Shown here: positions 20,623-29,979 of the stretch, in pieces | Numbering within the stretch: the stretch's first letter is position 1 | Layout: each line of letters opens with the position of its first letter | Assembly: GCF_004005855.1 (NCBI RefSeq) | Contig: NZ_SACL01000003.1 | Location: 310,001 to 374,000, forward strand | Direction of reading: 5' to 3' | Source of the DNA: Rhodovarius crocodyli | GTDB taxonomy: Bacteria; Pseudomonadota; Alphaproteobacteria; Acetobacterales; Acetobacteraceae | DNA: 64,000 nucleotides | Translations under genes and position numbers: made by a program | The notes under the pieces: generated by a model | Seen by the model: only the letters and a program-made list of their open reading frames with translations | Told to the model about the DNA's origin: nothing | Database searches by the model: none

Positions 20623-20731
20623 TCTCAGCGTCCTGCCCGCGACGCGCTGTGCGCGGCGCGGATCTGCAGGCCGCTCACAGCGTTCTCTGGCGACCGGGAT
20701 TCGAGGGCCGGAGGCACGAGAAAGCCGGGCG

Positions 20732-21385
20732 TCAGAGAATGCTCTGGCCGGTCTTGGCCCAGTCGGCCAGGAAGGCTTCCAGGCCCTTGTCCGTCAGCGG
20801 GTGCTTGAACAGCATCCGGATGGTGGCCGGGCCCATGGTGGCCACATGCGCGCCCAGCTTGGCGGCCTGCAGCACATGCACCGGGTGGCGCACGGAGGCG
20901 ACCAGCACCTCGGTCTTGAAGGTGTAGTTGCGGTAGATCTGCACGATGTCCGCGATCAGCCCCATGCCGTCCTGGCCGATATCGTCCAGCCGGCCCACGA
21001 AGGGGGAGATGAAGGTAGCACCCGCCTTGGCCGCCAGCAGCGCCTGGTTGGCCGAGAAGCACAGCGTCACGTTCACCGGCGTGCCTTCGTCGGACAGCGT
21101 GCGGCACACGCGCAGGCCGGCCTCGGTCAGCGGCAGCTTCACGCACACATTCTTCGCGATGCCGCGCAGATAGCGGCCTTCGGCCAGCATGGTCTCGAAA
21201 TCGGTGGAGACCGCCTCGGCGGAAACCGGGCCCGGGGTCAGCTCGCAGATCTCGGCGATCACGTCGGCCATCTTGCGGCCGGACTTGGCGATCAGGCTCG
21301 GGTTGGTCGTCACGCCATCCAGCAGGCCGGTCTGCGCCATGGCGCGGATCTCGGACACATCGGCGGTGTCCACGAAGAATTTCAT
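20732..21385 (-). CDS. fsa: Transaldolase / fructose-6-phosphate aldolase family protein
   Basis: A 217-residue small transaldolase of the FSA/TalC type. It starts [14 protein letters not shown], then [17 protein letters not shown]; Lys83 in [10 protein letters not shown] is the predicted Schiff-base lysine, and [20 protein letters not shown] follows. Members interconvert pentose-phosphate sugars or split fructose 6-phosphate. The length fits the family exactly. The frame stays open upstream through priA antisense sequence, but the ATG at 21385 is clear. It is divergent from priA. Confidence 0.95.
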   Translation of the reverse strand: MKFFVDTADVSEIRAMAQTGLLDGVTTNPSLIAKSGRKMADVIAEICELTPGPVSAEAVSTDFETMLAEGRYLRGIAKNVCVKLPLTEAGLRVCRTLSDEGTPVNVTLCFSANQALLAAKAGATFISPFVGRLDDIGQDGMGLIADIVQIYRNYTFKTEVLVASVRHPVHVLQAAKLGAHVATMGPATIRMLFKHPLTDKGLEAFLADWAKTGQSIL

Positions 21386-21428
21386 GGGTGGTCGGTTCCC
21401 TTGGGGGGTGAAAACTGAGGCACGGCCC

Positions 21429-21461
21429 GGGTTGTCCCCAAAGGGTTGCCCCAACGGGTTG
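21429..21461. repeat. Three direct GGGTTG repeats in the fsa-priA divergent spacer
   Basis: GGGTTG occurs at 21429, 21443 and 21456, each followed by a short C/T-rich tail, with spacings of 14 and 13 bases in the 111-base gap between fsa and priA. The regular, slightly-over-one-helical-turn spacing could suit a cooperative DNA-binding protein. It may also be a chance local duplication. Confidence 0.4.
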
Positions 21462-21496
21462 CCTGGGAACCGTTCCTGACCCCATGTGCATAGCCC

Positions 21497-23686
21497 ATGC
21501 CACAACCCTCGGCCAGTTTGTTCCCGGAGAAGTTGCCCGCCGCAGTCCCGGTGCTCCTGCCGCTGCCGCTGGCCGGCGCCTATGATTATGCCGTGCCGGA
21601 GGGGCTGCATGTGGAGCCGGGCAGCTTCGTCGTGGTGCCCCTCGGCCCGCGCCGGATGCTGGGCGTGGTGTGGGACCGCCCGCCCGAGGCCGGGCTGCCC
21701 AACATCAAGCTGCGCCCGATCATCGAGGTTCTGCCGGCGCCCCCAATGCGCCCGGCATTGCGCCGTTTCGTCGATTGGGTGGCGGCCTATACGCTGAGCG
21801 CCCCCGGCGCCGTGATGCGCATGGCCATGAGCGCGCCGTCGGCTCTTGAAAAACCTGCGATTCGCGCGGGCTGGCGCGCCACGGGCGCGGGCACCGGCCG
21901 CGTCACGCCCGACCGCGCGAAGGTGCTGGAGGCACTGGCCGAACACTCCCCCCAGCCCGGCGAGGCCCTGCCCGCCAGCCCCGCCGTGATCCGCGGCATG
22001 GCCAAGGCCGGCATGATCGAGCCCGCGGTGCTGCCCCAGGCGCCGCGCTTCGCCCGCCCTGACCCGGAGCATCCGGGACCGCCCCTTTCCGAGACGCAGG
22101 CGGGCGTCGCGGCGGCCCTGCGGCAGCGTGTTGCAGCGCATGAATTCTCCGTGACCCTGCTGCGCGGCGTCACCGGCTCCGGCAAGACCGAGACCTATCT
22201 GGACGCGGTGGCCGAATGCCTGCGCCAGGGCAGGCAGGCGCTGGTGCTGCTGCCCGAGATCGCGCTGTCCTCCCAATGGCTCTCGCGCTTCCAGTCCCGA
22301 TTCGGCTGCGCGCCGGCGCTGTGGCACAGCGAGCTGTCGCCCGGCATCCGCCGCGACACCTGGCGCGCGGTGGCGGAGGGCGCGGCCCCCGTGCTGGTGG
22401 GCGCGCGCTCCGCGCTGTTCCTGCCCTTCCCGGACCTCGGCCTGATCATCGTGGACGAGGAGCACGAGACCGCCTTCAAGCAGGAGGACGGCGTGGTCTA
22501 TCACGCCCGCGACATGGCGGTGGTGCGCGCCCGCTTCTCGCAGGCGCCCTGCGTGCTGGTCAGCGCCACGCCCAGCCTCGAGACCATCGCGAATGTCGAG
22601 GCCGGGCGATACACCGAACTGACCCTGCCCACCCGCCACGGCGGCGCCAGCCTGCCCAGCATCGAGGTGCTGGACCTGCGCGCCACCCCGCCCGAGCGCG
22701 GCCGCTTCCTGGCGCCCCCGCTGATCGAGGCGATCGAGCAGACGCTGGCGCGCGGGGAGCAGGCGATGCTGTTCCTCAACCGCCGGGGCTATGCGCCGCT
22801 GACGCTGTGCCGCACCTGCGGCCACCGCATGCAGTGCCCCAACTGCACCGCCTGGCTGGTGGAACACCGCGCGCAGCGCCGCCTGCAATGCCACCATTGC
22901 GGCCATGCGGAGCCCATCCCGCCCCGCTGCCCGGAATGCAACGCCGAGCACAGCCTGACCGCCATCGGCCCGGGGGTGGAGCGCGTGCAGGAGGAAGCGG
23001 CGCTGCTGTTCCCCGATGCCCGGCGCCTGGTGATGGCCAGCGACAACATCCCCGGCCCCGCCGCCGCCGCCGAGGCCGCCCGCCGCATCGAGGACCGGGA
23101 GGTGGACCTCGTGATCGGCACCCAGATCGTGGCCAAGGGATGGCATTTCCCGCACCTGACGCTGGTCGGCGTGGTGGATGCGGATCTGGGCCTGGCGGGG
23201 GGCGACCTGCGCGCGGCGGAACGCACGGTGCAGCTGCTGCACCAGGTGGCCGGGCGCGCCGGCCGTGCCGAGGCCCCTGGCCGCGTGCTGCTGCAGAGCT
23301 TCTCACCCGAGCACCCGGTGATGCAGGCGCTGCTGACCCATGACATCGGCCGCTTCGTGGCCGAGGAGAAGGCCCAGCGCGCGCCCGACCATTGGCCGCC
23401 CTACGGCCGGCTGGCCGCCCTGGTCATCAGCGGGGAGGACGCGGTGGAGACCGCCCGCGTGGCCCGGGACCTGGGCCTGGCCGCCCCCGTGATGGCGGGC
23501 GTGCAGGTGCTGGGCCCGGCCCCCGCGCCGCTGGCCATGCTGCGCGGCCGGCACCGCCACCGGCTGCTGTTGAAGGCCGAGCGCGGCATCGCCGTGCAGC
23601 CCCTGCTGCGGGAATGGCTGGACCGGGTGGCCGTGCCCAACGCCGTGCGCGTGCAGGTCGATGTCGATCCGGTGAGCTTTCTGTGA
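21497..23686 (+). CDS. priA: Primosomal protein N' (replication restart helicase PriA)
   Basis: A 729-residue superfamily 2 helicase that reloads the replisome at stalled forks. An N-terminal DNA-binding domain (residues 1-105, [13 protein letters not shown]) is followed by Walker A ([12 protein letters not shown]), DEEH box (IIVDEEHE) and a zinc-binding insertion. The insertion has paired cysteines ([13 protein letters not shown], then CHHCGH and CPEC). The [12 protein letters not shown] motif and a C-terminal domain complete the protein. Length is normal. The ATG at 21497 follows 111 bases of divergent spacer. Confidence 0.97.
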   Translation: MPQPSASLFPEKLPAAVPVLLPLPLAGAYDYAVPEGLHVEPGSFVVVPLGPRRMLGVVWDRPPEAGLPNIKLRPIIEVLPAPPMRPALRRFVDWVAAYTLSAPGAVMRMAMSAPSALEKPAIRAGWRATGAGTGRVTPDRAKVLEALAEHSPQPGEALPASPAVIRGMAKAGMIEPAVLPQAPRFARPDPEHPGPPLSETQAGVAAALRQRVAAHEFSVTLLRGVTGSGKTETYLDAVAECLRQGRQALVLLPEIALSSQWLSRFQSRFGCAPALWHSELSPGIRRDTWRAVAEGAAPVLVGARSALFLPFPDLGLIIVDEEHETAFKQEDGVVYHARDMAVVRARFSQAPCVLVSATPSLETIANVEAGRYTELTLPTRHGGASLPSIEVLDLRATPPERGRFLAPPLIEAIEQTLARGEQAMLFLNRRGYAPLTLCRTCGHRMQCPNCTAWLVEHRAQRRLQCHHCGHAEPIPPRCPECNAEHSLTAIGPGVERVQEEAALLFPDARRLVMASDNIPGPAAAAEAARRIEDREVDLVIGTQIVAKGWHFPHLTLVGVVDADLGLAGGDLRAAERTVQLLHQVAGRAGRAEAPGRVLLQSFSPEHPVMQALLTHDIGRFVAEEKAQRAPDHWPPYGRLAALVISGEDAVETARVARDLGLAAPVMAGVQVLGPAPAPLAMLRGRHRHRLLLKAERGIAVQPLLREWLDRVAVPNAVRVQVDVDPVSFL

Positions 23687-23747
23687 GGCCGCTTGCGGGC
23701 CGCCGGGCCAGCCGCCATCCTGCCGCCGCGCAACGGGGGACGGCAGG

Positions 23748-24698
23748 TTGAGGATACTGGTGACAGGCGCCACAGGCTTCGTCGGCAGCCATCTGCGGGC
23801 GGCCCTGCGCAGCGCCTTTCCCGGTGCCGTCCTGATCGCGGGGCTGCATGACGGCGCGGCGCCTGGCTGGGATGAGGGCGTGCCCACGCCGCTGACCTCC
23901 AAGGCCGCGCTGGCCGATGCGCTGAAGCAGGCGGCACCCGATGCCGTGGTGCATCTGGCAGCGCAGTCCAACGTGGCCGAGAGTTTTCGCTCCCCCGAGA
24001 TTACCTGGGACTTCAACCTGCACGGCGCGCTGCGCCTGGGTGAGGCGATGATGCAGGCGGCGCCCGAGGCGCGGCTGCTGTTCGCCTCCACCGGCGAGGT
24101 CTACGGCCTGTCCTTCCAGCGGGAGGAACCGCTGGACGAGACCGCGCCGCTGGCCCCCGGCAACCCCTATGCCGCCGCCAAGGCGGCCGCCGACCTGGCG
24201 CTGGGCGAGATGGCGCTGCGCGGTCTGCGCGTGATCCGCATGCGGCCGCTGAACCATGTGGGGCCGGGGCAGGGGCCGGGCTTCGTCGTCTCGGCCTTTG
24301 CGCGGCAGGCGGCGCGGATCGCAGCCGGGCTGCAGCCGCCCGTCATGCAGGTGGGCGCGCTGGAACGCTGGCGGGATTTCCTGGATGTGCGGGATGTCTG
24401 CGCCGCCTATGCGCTGGCGCTGGGCAAGTTCGACGCGCTGCCCAACGGCGCGATCATCAACCTGGCGAGCGGTGAGCCGCGCAAGGTGGGTGACATCCTG
24501 CATGCGTTGCTGCGGCGCGCGGGGGTGGAGGCGAAGGTGGAGGAAAGTGCGGCCGCGCTGCGCCCGAACGACCTGCTGCGGTCCTGCGGGAATGCGGCGC
24601 GGGCGCGGGAGTGGCTGGGCTGGAAGCCCGCCATTTCCTGGGAGACGACGCTGGACGACGTCTCCGCGGATTGGCGGGCCCGGGCCGTGGCCGGCTAG
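23748..24698 (+). CDS. NAD(P)-dependent sugar-nucleotide epimerase/dehydratase/reductase (extended SDR)
   Basis: A 316-residue extended short-chain dehydrogenase. The N-terminal dinucleotide motif is GATGFVGSH; the active site has Ser in FASTGEVYG and Tyr-x-x-x-Lys in NPYAAAKAAAD. The pattern resembles GDP-4-dehydro-6-deoxy-mannose reductase or GDP-mannose dehydratase relatives that make deoxysugars for surface glycans; the exact substrate is not assignable. The start is TTG at 23748 (MRILVTGATG). Its stop overlaps the stop of the convergent glutathione transferase by four bases. Confidence 0.85.
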   Translation: MRILVTGATGFVGSHLRAALRSAFPGAVLIAGLHDGAAPGWDEGVPTPLTSKAALADALKQAAPDAVVHLAAQSNVAESFRSPEITWDFNLHGALRLGEAMMQAAPEARLLFASTGEVYGLSFQREEPLDETAPLAPGNPYAAAKAAADLALGEMALRGLRVIRMRPLNHVGPGQGPGFVVSAFARQAARIAAGLQPPVMQVGALERWRDFLDVRDVCAAYALALGKFDALPNGAIINLASGEPRKVGDILHALLRRAGVEAKVEESAAALRPNDLLRSCGNAARAREWLGWKPAISWETTLDDVSADWRARAVAG

Positions 24699-25315
24699 GC
24701 CAGACCCTCGGCCGCCATCGCCCGCTGCACGGCCGGCCGCGCCTTCATCCGCTCATAATGCGCGGCGACGTTCTTCGGCAGTTCCTTGCCGAAGCGGCCC
24801 ACCCACCAGTAGCACACGTAATACAGCGCGCTGTCGGCGAAGGAGTATTCGCCGGCCACCCAGTCCTGCTTGGACAGCTTGTCCTCGAACCAGGCCAGGC
24901 CCTTCTCGAACACCTGCTGGCCGCGCGCCTTGATGGCGTCGCCGTCGCTCTCGCTGGGGCCGAAATTGGTCGGGCGGAACATGCGGCTGAAGCCCTGCAT
25001 GTGCAGGCTGGCCACGCAGTAATCCGTGGCTTCCAGCGCGCGGGCCATGCCCTCGGGCGTGCCGGGCAGCAGCTTGGCGGCCGGCGTGCTGGCGGCCAGC
25101 CAATAGGCGATGGCGGGGTATTCCGTCAGGACGGAGCCGTCGTCGCGCACCAGCACCGGCACCTTGGACTTGGGCGTGACCGACACGAAGCCCGGCTTGA
25201 ACTGCTCGCCTTCCTTCAGGTTCACGGCCACGGCCTCATAGGGCGCGCCGACTTCCTCCAGCAGGACATGGATGCCGAGCGAACAGGCGCCGGGCGCGTA
25301 ATAGAATGTGGTCAT
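24695..25315 (-). CDS. Glutathione S-transferase family protein (first of tandem pair)
   Basis: A 206-residue protein with a thioredoxin-fold N-terminal domain starting MTTFYYAPGACSLGIHVLLEE, as in beta-class bacterial GSTs. The region KSKVPVLVRDDGSVLTEYPAI, split by the cis-proline and glutamate that bind glutathione, follows, then an all-helical C-terminal domain. A cysteine at residue 11 lies near the expected catalytic position. It is separated by one base from a second GST gene with clear but distant similarity, so the pair looks like an old tandem duplication. Substrate unknown. Confidence 0.93.
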   Translation of the reverse strand: MTTFYYAPGACSLGIHVLLEEVGAPYEAVAVNLKEGEQFKPGFVSVTPKSKVPVLVRDDGSVLTEYPAIAYWLAASTPAAKLLPGTPEGMARALEATDYCVASLHMQGFSRMFRPTNFGPSESDGDAIKARGQQVFEKGLAWFEDKLSKQDWVAGEYSFADSALYYVCYWWVGRFGKELPKNVAAHYERMKARPAVQRAMAAEGLA

Positions 25316-25316
25316 C

Positions 25317-25934
25317 TCAGTACGTTGCCTCCGTTTCGAGTGCCTTCTTCACCGACGGCCGGGCCAGCATCGCCTGGTAATGGGCGGCCAGCTTCGGCGG
25401 CAGCGGGGTGGACGTGCGCTTCACGGTCCACATTTCGAGGAAGAACAGCGCGGCGTCCGCCACGGTGAACTGCTCGCCCATGTAGAAGGGGCCCTTGAAG
25501 GCACCTTCCAGCACCTGCAGGTAGCCTTCGCGCGCCTCGGTCGCCTGGGCGATCACGCGGGCCTCGTCGTCCTTGTCCTTGGCGAAGCGGCCGACGCGGA
25601 ATTCGCGCGTGTAGCCCATGGGGTGCACGGTGCCGCAGATGTAGTCCATCAGCTCCAGCACCTCGGCCTCATCCCCCGCATCGGCGGGCAGCAGCTTCGC
25701 CTCGGGCGCCGACTTGGCCAGGTACATGGCGATGGTGGGGAATTCGGTCAGCAGCTTGCCGTTGTCGCGCAGCAGCGCCGGCACCTTGCCCTTCGGGTTG
25801 ATCGCCAGATAGGCGGGCTTCAGGTTGTCGGCTTCCTTCGTGTTGACGAAGACCAGATCGAACGGCTTGCCGATCTCGTTCATGATGGCGTGCAGCCCGA
25901 CGCTGCAGGCGCCGGGGGCGAAGTAGAGCTTCAT
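25317..25934 (-). CDS. Glutathione S-transferase family protein (second of tandem pair)
   Basis: A 205-residue beta-class-like GST starting MKLYFAPGACSVGLHAIMNEIG. The glutathione-binding region reads GKVPALLRDNGKLLTEFPTI, and the helical domain contains MDYICGTVHPMGYTREFRVGR. Cys10 is in the position of the catalytic cysteine of beta GSTs. It is upstream of and probably cotranscribed with the other GST gene. The two copies share the APGACS start and the same domain plan but differ at many positions. Confidence 0.93.
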   Translation of the reverse strand: MKLYFAPGACSVGLHAIMNEIGKPFDLVFVNTKEADNLKPAYLAINPKGKVPALLRDNGKLLTEFPTIAMYLAKSAPEAKLLPADAGDEAEVLELMDYICGTVHPMGYTREFRVGRFAKDKDDEARVIAQATEAREGYLQVLEGAFKGPFYMGEQFTVADAALFFLEMWTVKRTSTPLPPKLAAHYQAMLARPSVKKALETEATY

Positions 25935-25987
25935 GGCTTCCGTGACCTTGGTTGCTTGGCAGGGACGCTAGCCCCGCCCGACAACCC

Positions 25988-26512
25988 TCACAAGAACCAC
26001 GAGATCGCGGCGAAGCCCCGGGCGATGCGCGGCAGGCGGCGGGCGGACCGGGCATCGACGCCGCCCAGCGCCACCGCCGGCCTGGCGGCATGCCGTGCCA
26101 TCCAGGCCCAGGCATGCAGCCCCAGCGCGGGGGCGCCCGGATGGCTGCGGGTGGGAAACACCGGAGAGATCAGCACGGCATCCGCGCCCAGCCGCCTGGC
26201 CCGCGCCAGCCCCGCCCGCCCATGCACCGCCACCGACAGCAGCGCCCCCGGCCGCCGCGCCAGCAGGAAGGCCGCGAGGCCGGGCGCGCCGCGCTCGGGC
26301 ACATGCAGCCCGGCGCCGAGCGCCAGCGCCGCCCGCGCATCCCCGCCGACCAGCAGCCGCAGCCCCCGTTGCCGGCACAGAAGCGCCAGCCCCGGCAGCA
26401 GCGCCGGCGCCACACCGCGCGCCAGCACGGCGGAACCGCGCGGCAGACGCAGGGCGGCCGCCCGCGGGTCCGGCAGGCGCGCGGGGTCGCTCAGCAGCCA
26501 CAGCCGGGGCAC
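25988..26512 (-). CDS. Thiamine-phosphate synthase-like (ThiE/TenI superfamily) protein
   Basis: About 174 residues from a GTG at 26512 (VPRLWLLSDPARLPDPR). The TIM-barrel end carries GADAVLISPVFPTRSHPG and VALGGVDARSARRL, matching the phosphate-binding part of thiamine-phosphate synthase. It is shorter than typical ThiE (about 210) and lacks the DGVHLGQ-type strand in canonical form (GLHVPERG instead), so substrate and activity are uncertain. An alternative ATG at 26551 would give 187 residues but would share bases with the divergent yggS ATG at 26550. Codon use is extremely GC- and Arg/Ala-rich. Confidence 0.75.
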   Translation of the reverse strand: MPRLWLLSDPARLPDPRAAALRLPRGSAVLARGVAPALLPGLALLCRQRGLRLLVGGDARAALALGAGLHVPERGAPGLAAFLLARRPGALLSVAVHGRAGLARARRLGADAVLISPVFPTRSHPGAPALGLHAWAWMARHAARPAVALGGVDARSARRLPRIARGFAAISWFL

Positions 26513-26549
26513 GTTCCCTGCCCGCCGCTTTCGTCCTATTCCTGCACCC

Positions 26550-27227
26550 ATGACCGCCATCGCCGAGAACCTGCGCCGTATCCTCGACAGGATCGCCGAC
26601 GCGACCGCCCGCGCCAACCGCCCCGAGGGCAGTGTGCGGCTCGTCGCCGTCTCGAAGACCCATCCCGCCGAGGCGGTGATCGAGGCCCTGGCCGCCGGGC
26701 AGCTGCTGTTCGGCGAGAACCGCGTGCAGGAAGCCGCCGGCAAGTTCCCGGACCTGCGCCCCGCCCACCCGGCGATGCGCCTGCACGTCATCGGCGGGCT
26801 GCAGACCAACAAGGCCGAGGACGCGGTGAAGATCGCGGACGTGATCGAAAGCCTGGACCGGCCGAAGCTGGCGCAATCCCTGGCGCGGGCCGAGCAGAAG
26901 CTGGGGCTGAAGCGCAAGTATCTGGTGCAGGTGAATGTGGGCGACGAGGACCAGAAATCCGGCATCCCGCGCGCCGAGACCGCCGATTTCCTGCGCGCCT
27001 GCCGCGAGGAGCACGGGCTGAACGTGACGGGGCTGATGTGCATCCCGCCTGCCGAGGGCGACCCGCGCCCGCACTTCGCCTGGCTGGCGGAGCAGGGCGC
27101 GAAGCTCGGGCTGCCCATCCTCTCCATGGGCATGAGCGGCGATTTCGAGGCCGCGATCGCCGAGGGCGCTACCCATGTGCGGGTGGGCACCGCGATCTTC
27201 GGCCACCGCGACTACGGCGCCTCGTAA
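26550..27227 (+). CDS. YggS family pyridoxal-phosphate-binding protein (PLP homeostasis)
   Basis: A 225-residue single-domain alanine-racemase-fold protein that carries PLP and keeps vitamin B6 and amino-acid pools balanced. The PLP lysine is in VSKTHP (about residue 37). Other signatures are FGENRVQEAAGKF, the SGIPRAE stretch and the C-terminal MGMSGDFEAAIAEGATHVRVG phosphate-binding region in outline. The ATG at 26550 is preferred; upstream open frame is antisense to other genes. The stop lies 16 bases inside the convergent nnr gene. Confidence 0.95.
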   Translation: MTAIAENLRRILDRIADATARANRPEGSVRLVAVSKTHPAEAVIEALAAGQLLFGENRVQEAAGKFPDLRPAHPAMRLHVIGGLQTNKAEDAVKIADVIESLDRPKLAQSLARAEQKLGLKRKYLVQVNVGDEDQKSGIPRAETADFLRACREEHGLNVTGLMCIPPAEGDPRPHFAWLAEQGAKLGLPILSMGMSGDFEAAIAEGATHVRVGTAIFGHRDYGAS

Positions 27228-28642
27228 AGCCGCTTCAGCACCGGCCACAACGCGGCCGGCAGATCCTCCGCCGTCAGGTGGGGGCCGGCCTCCGTGCTCG
27301 CCGCGCCATGCAGGAAGACGGCGGCGCAGGCGGCCTCGAAGGCGGGCATGCCCTGGGCCAGCAGCCCCGCGACCAGCCCCGCCAGCACATCGCCCGAACC
27401 CGCCGTGGCCAGCCAGGGCGGGGCGTTGTCGTTGATTGCCGCGCGGCCGTCGGGGGCGGCGATGACCGTATCGGCCCCCTTCAGAATCACCACCGATCCG
27501 CTGGCCCGGGCGGCGGCCAGGGCGCGCTCGTGCTTGGGCCCCGGCAGGGGGCCGAACAGGGTGCGGAACTCGCCCTCATGCGGGGTCAGCACCGTGGGGT
27601 GGGGGCGGCGCAGGGCCTCGGGGCGGCCGGCCAGCACGGTCAGGGCATCGGCATCCAGCACCAGCGCGCGGTCGCAGGCCAGAAGCTGTTCCACCCGCGC
27701 CAGCGTGGCGGGGTTCACCCCGGCGCCGGGGCCGATCAGGCAGGCGGTCAGGCGCGGGTCCGCCAGTAGCTCGGCCGGCATCTCGGCCACGCGCAGCAGC
27801 GGGGCGGTGACATGGGCCGCGTGTTCGGTCAGCGCCGCATGGTCCCCCGCCAGGGTCACGATGCCGGCGCCCGCGCGCAGGGCGGTCATGGCGGAAAGTC
27901 GGGCGGCGCCGGTGGCCAGGGACGGGCCGCTCCAGACCAGGCAGGCGCCGCGCGTGTATTTGTGGCTGTGCCCCCGTGGGCGGGGCCAATGCGGCCCCCA
28001 CAGGGCGGTGGCGTTGCGGAACAGCCTGCCGGGCGTTTCCGGCAGGCCGATATCGGCCACCACCAGCGCCCCACACAGGTCGCGCCCCGGCAGCAGCAGG
28101 TGCCCCGGCTTCGCGGTGTGGAAGGTGACGGTGCGCGCGGCCTGGACCGCCACGCCTGGCGCCGTGCCGGTATCGGCATCCAGCCCCGACGGCACGTCCA
28201 CCGCCAGGATGGGCGCCCCATGGGCGTTCATGGCGGCGATGGCCGCCGCCGCCGCGCCCTCGGGCGCGCGGTTCAGGCCGATGCCGAACAGGGCATCGAC
28301 CAGCAAGGCGGCGGGCGGCAGCGCCGGCCCCTCGACCGGGCCTGCCCACAGGCGCGCGGCCTCCGCCGCATCGCCCTTCAGGCGTCCGGCCTCACCCAGC
28401 AGATGGACGGAGACGGCGTAGCCTGCCTCGCGCAGCAGGGCGGCGGCCACGAAACCGTCGCCGCCATTGTTGCCCGGGCCGCACAGCACCGCCACGCGGG
28501 CCCCGTGGGGCGCCATGGCGGCTGCCTCCCGCGCGACCGCCGCGGCCGCGCGGCGCATCAGCGTGAAGCCGGGCGTCCCGGCGGCGATGGCTTCCTGTTC
28601 GGCCGCGCGCATGGCGGCCGCGTTCAGCAGGCCGTGGCTCAC
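27212..28642 (-). CDS. nnr: Bifunctional NAD(P)HX epimerase / ADP-dependent NAD(P)HX dehydratase
   Basis: A 476-residue fusion that repairs hydrated NADH and NADPH. The N-terminal YjeF epimerase domain (about residues 1-215) has CGPGNNGGDGFVAA and VDALFGIGLNR. The C-terminal ribokinase-like dehydratase domain has LTPHEGEFRTLFG and the GSGDVLAGLVAGLLAQG phosphate loop. Both halves are intact. The start overlaps the stop of the small conserved protein upstream (ATGA). The 3' end overlaps yggS by 16 bases. Confidence 0.95.
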   Translation of the reverse strand: MSHGLLNAAAMRAAEQEAIAAGTPGFTLMRRAAAAVAREAAAMAPHGARVAVLCGPGNNGGDGFVAAALLREAGYAVSVHLLGEAGRLKGDAAEAARLWAGPVEGPALPPAALLVDALFGIGLNRAPEGAAAAAIAAMNAHGAPILAVDVPSGLDADTGTAPGVAVQAARTVTFHTAKPGHLLLPGRDLCGALVVADIGLPETPGRLFRNATALWGPHWPRPRGHSHKYTRGACLVWSGPSLATGAARLSAMTALRAGAGIVTLAGDHAALTEHAAHVTAPLLRVAEMPAELLADPRLTACLIGPGAGVNPATLARVEQLLACDRALVLDADALTVLAGRPEALRRPHPTVLTPHEGEFRTLFGPLPGPKHERALAAARASGSVVILKGADTVIAAPDGRAAINDNAPPWLATAGSGDVLAGLVAGLLAQGMPAFEAACAAVFLHGAASTEAGPHLTAEDLPAALWPVLKRLYEAP

Positions 28643-29019
28643 GCCACGCCAGCGACCACGAAGGTGTTCATGTCACCCTCGTCGTCGCGCACCGAGACGT
28701 ATTCCCCCGGCGCGAAGCGGTGGGTGCCCAGCCGATAGCCGGTCTCGTCGTCGCTCGGCACATTCGGGTTGTAGTCGAACACCCAGCTGGACCCGCCGGC
28801 CCCGCCGGCGCGCAGCACCAGCAGCCCGTGCTGGTCCGGCTCACCGTCCCAGAAGCGGCGCACGGCGCATTTGTCGCGCAGGTTTTTCCAGGCCTCGGCG
28901 TCCAGATGGCCGTCGGGCGTCAGCGGCGCGCGGAAGGAATAGCCGCGCGTGGTGCTGCCCTCCGGGAATTCCTTGCACCGCGCGAGGTGGAGGGTGATGT
29001 GTTTCAGGCCGTCGCTCAT
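28639..29019 (-). CDS. Conserved hypothetical protein, 126 aa
   Basis: A small acidic, soluble protein without signal peptide or membrane segment. The middle contains WKNLRDKCAVRRFWDGEPD and a Gly-rich turn (LRAGGAGGSSWVFDYNP), followed by FAPGEYVSVRDDEG. I do not recognise the family; beta-rich composition is likely. It overlaps nnr by four bases and lies 58 bases downstream of ppk2, so it may belong to a ppk2-orf-nnr transcript. No catalytic motif is evident. Confidence 0.8.
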   Translation of the reverse strand: MSDGLKHITLHLARCKEFPEGSTTRGYSFRAPLTPDGHLDAEAWKNLRDKCAVRRFWDGEPDQHGLLVLRAGGAGGSSWVFDYNPNVPSDDETGYRLGTHRFAPGEYVSVRDDEGDMNTFVVAGVA

Positions 29020-29077
29020 GGTCGCTCCTTCTTGCGGGCAACCTGCCGCCGGGGCGGCGGTCGCGCCTTGATCCAGA

Positions 29078-29950
29078 TCAGCCCAGCAGCCGGCGTGCTT
29101 CCTCCAGCCGCGCGCGGCTGGCCTCGTCAGGCTCGGGATAGGCCAGGCCGAGGCCTTCCATCGCCTTCAGGATGGTCTCCGCCACCACCAGCTGCATGAA
29201 CCATTTGCGGTCGGCGGGCACCACATGCCAGGGGGCATGCGGGGCGGCGGTCGCCTTGATCGCATCCTGGTAGGCCGCCTGGTATTCCTTCCAATGCGCG
29301 CGCTCCGCGACATCGTCCGGGCTGAACTTCCAGTTCTTCGCCGGCTCCTCGATGCGGGAGAGGAAGCGGCGGCGCTGCTCCTCCAGCGAGACGTTCAGGA
29401 AGAACTTCAGGATCACGGTGCCCTGGCGCGCCAGATAGGCCTCGAAATTGGCGATGTCGGCCAGGCGGTCGCGCATCAGGTGCTTGTCGACCACCTCGGG
29501 CGGCAGCTTCTGGCGATCGAGGATGGCGGGGTGCACGCGGGTGACGAGCACTTCCTCGTACCAGCTGCGGTTATGGATGCCGATGTGACCGCGCCGCGGC
29601 AGGGTCACGATGTGGCGGCGCAGGAAGTCCTGGTCCAGCTCAAGCGAGGTGGGGGCCTTGAAGCTCGTCACCTCGCAGCCCTGCGGGTTCAGGCCGGAAA
29701 AGACATGGCGGATGGTGCTGTCCTTCCCGGCCGCGTCCATGGCTTGGAAGATGCACAGCACCGACCAGCGGTCCTGGGCGTAGAGCTTGTCCTGCATCTC
29801 GGCCAGGCGGCGCTGCGTCGATTCCAGAAGGGCGGCCGCTTCCTCGCGTTCCAGCTTGAGGCCGCCATCGTCCGCGGGGTCGAAATCTTTCAGCCTGAAC
29901 CGCTTTCCGCTTTCCACCCGGTAATGTCTTACCAGCCTGTTAGCCTTCAT
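29078..29950 (-). CDS. Polyphosphate kinase 2 family protein (polyphosphate:nucleotide phosphotransferase)
   Basis: A 290-residue single-domain PPK2. The Walker A-like loop AMDAAGKDSTI (Asp72, Lys76) and the lid/arginine segment HNRSWYEEVLVTRVHP are intact, as is the LKFFLNVSLEEQRRRF region. PPK2 enzymes move phosphate between polyphosphate and nucleoside mono- or diphosphates; the class cannot be fixed by eye. The start at 29950 has a GGAGG six bases upstream. A perfect FNR/FixK-type palindrome is centred 36.5 bases upstream of the ATG, suggesting oxygen-linked control. Confidence 0.94.
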   Translation of the reverse strand: MKANRLVRHYRVESGKRFRLKDFDPADDGGLKLEREEAAALLESTQRRLAEMQDKLYAQDRWSVLCIFQAMDAAGKDSTIRHVFSGLNPQGCEVTSFKAPTSLELDQDFLRRHIVTLPRRGHIGIHNRSWYEEVLVTRVHPAILDRQKLPPEVVDKHLMRDRLADIANFEAYLARQGTVILKFFLNVSLEEQRRRFLSRIEEPAKNWKFSPDDVAERAHWKEYQAAYQDAIKATAAPHAPWHVVPADRKWFMQLVVAETILKAMEGLGLAYPEPDEASRARLEEARRLLG

Positions 29951-29979
29951 CGTGACCTCCGTCGGCTTATGTCACTTCA

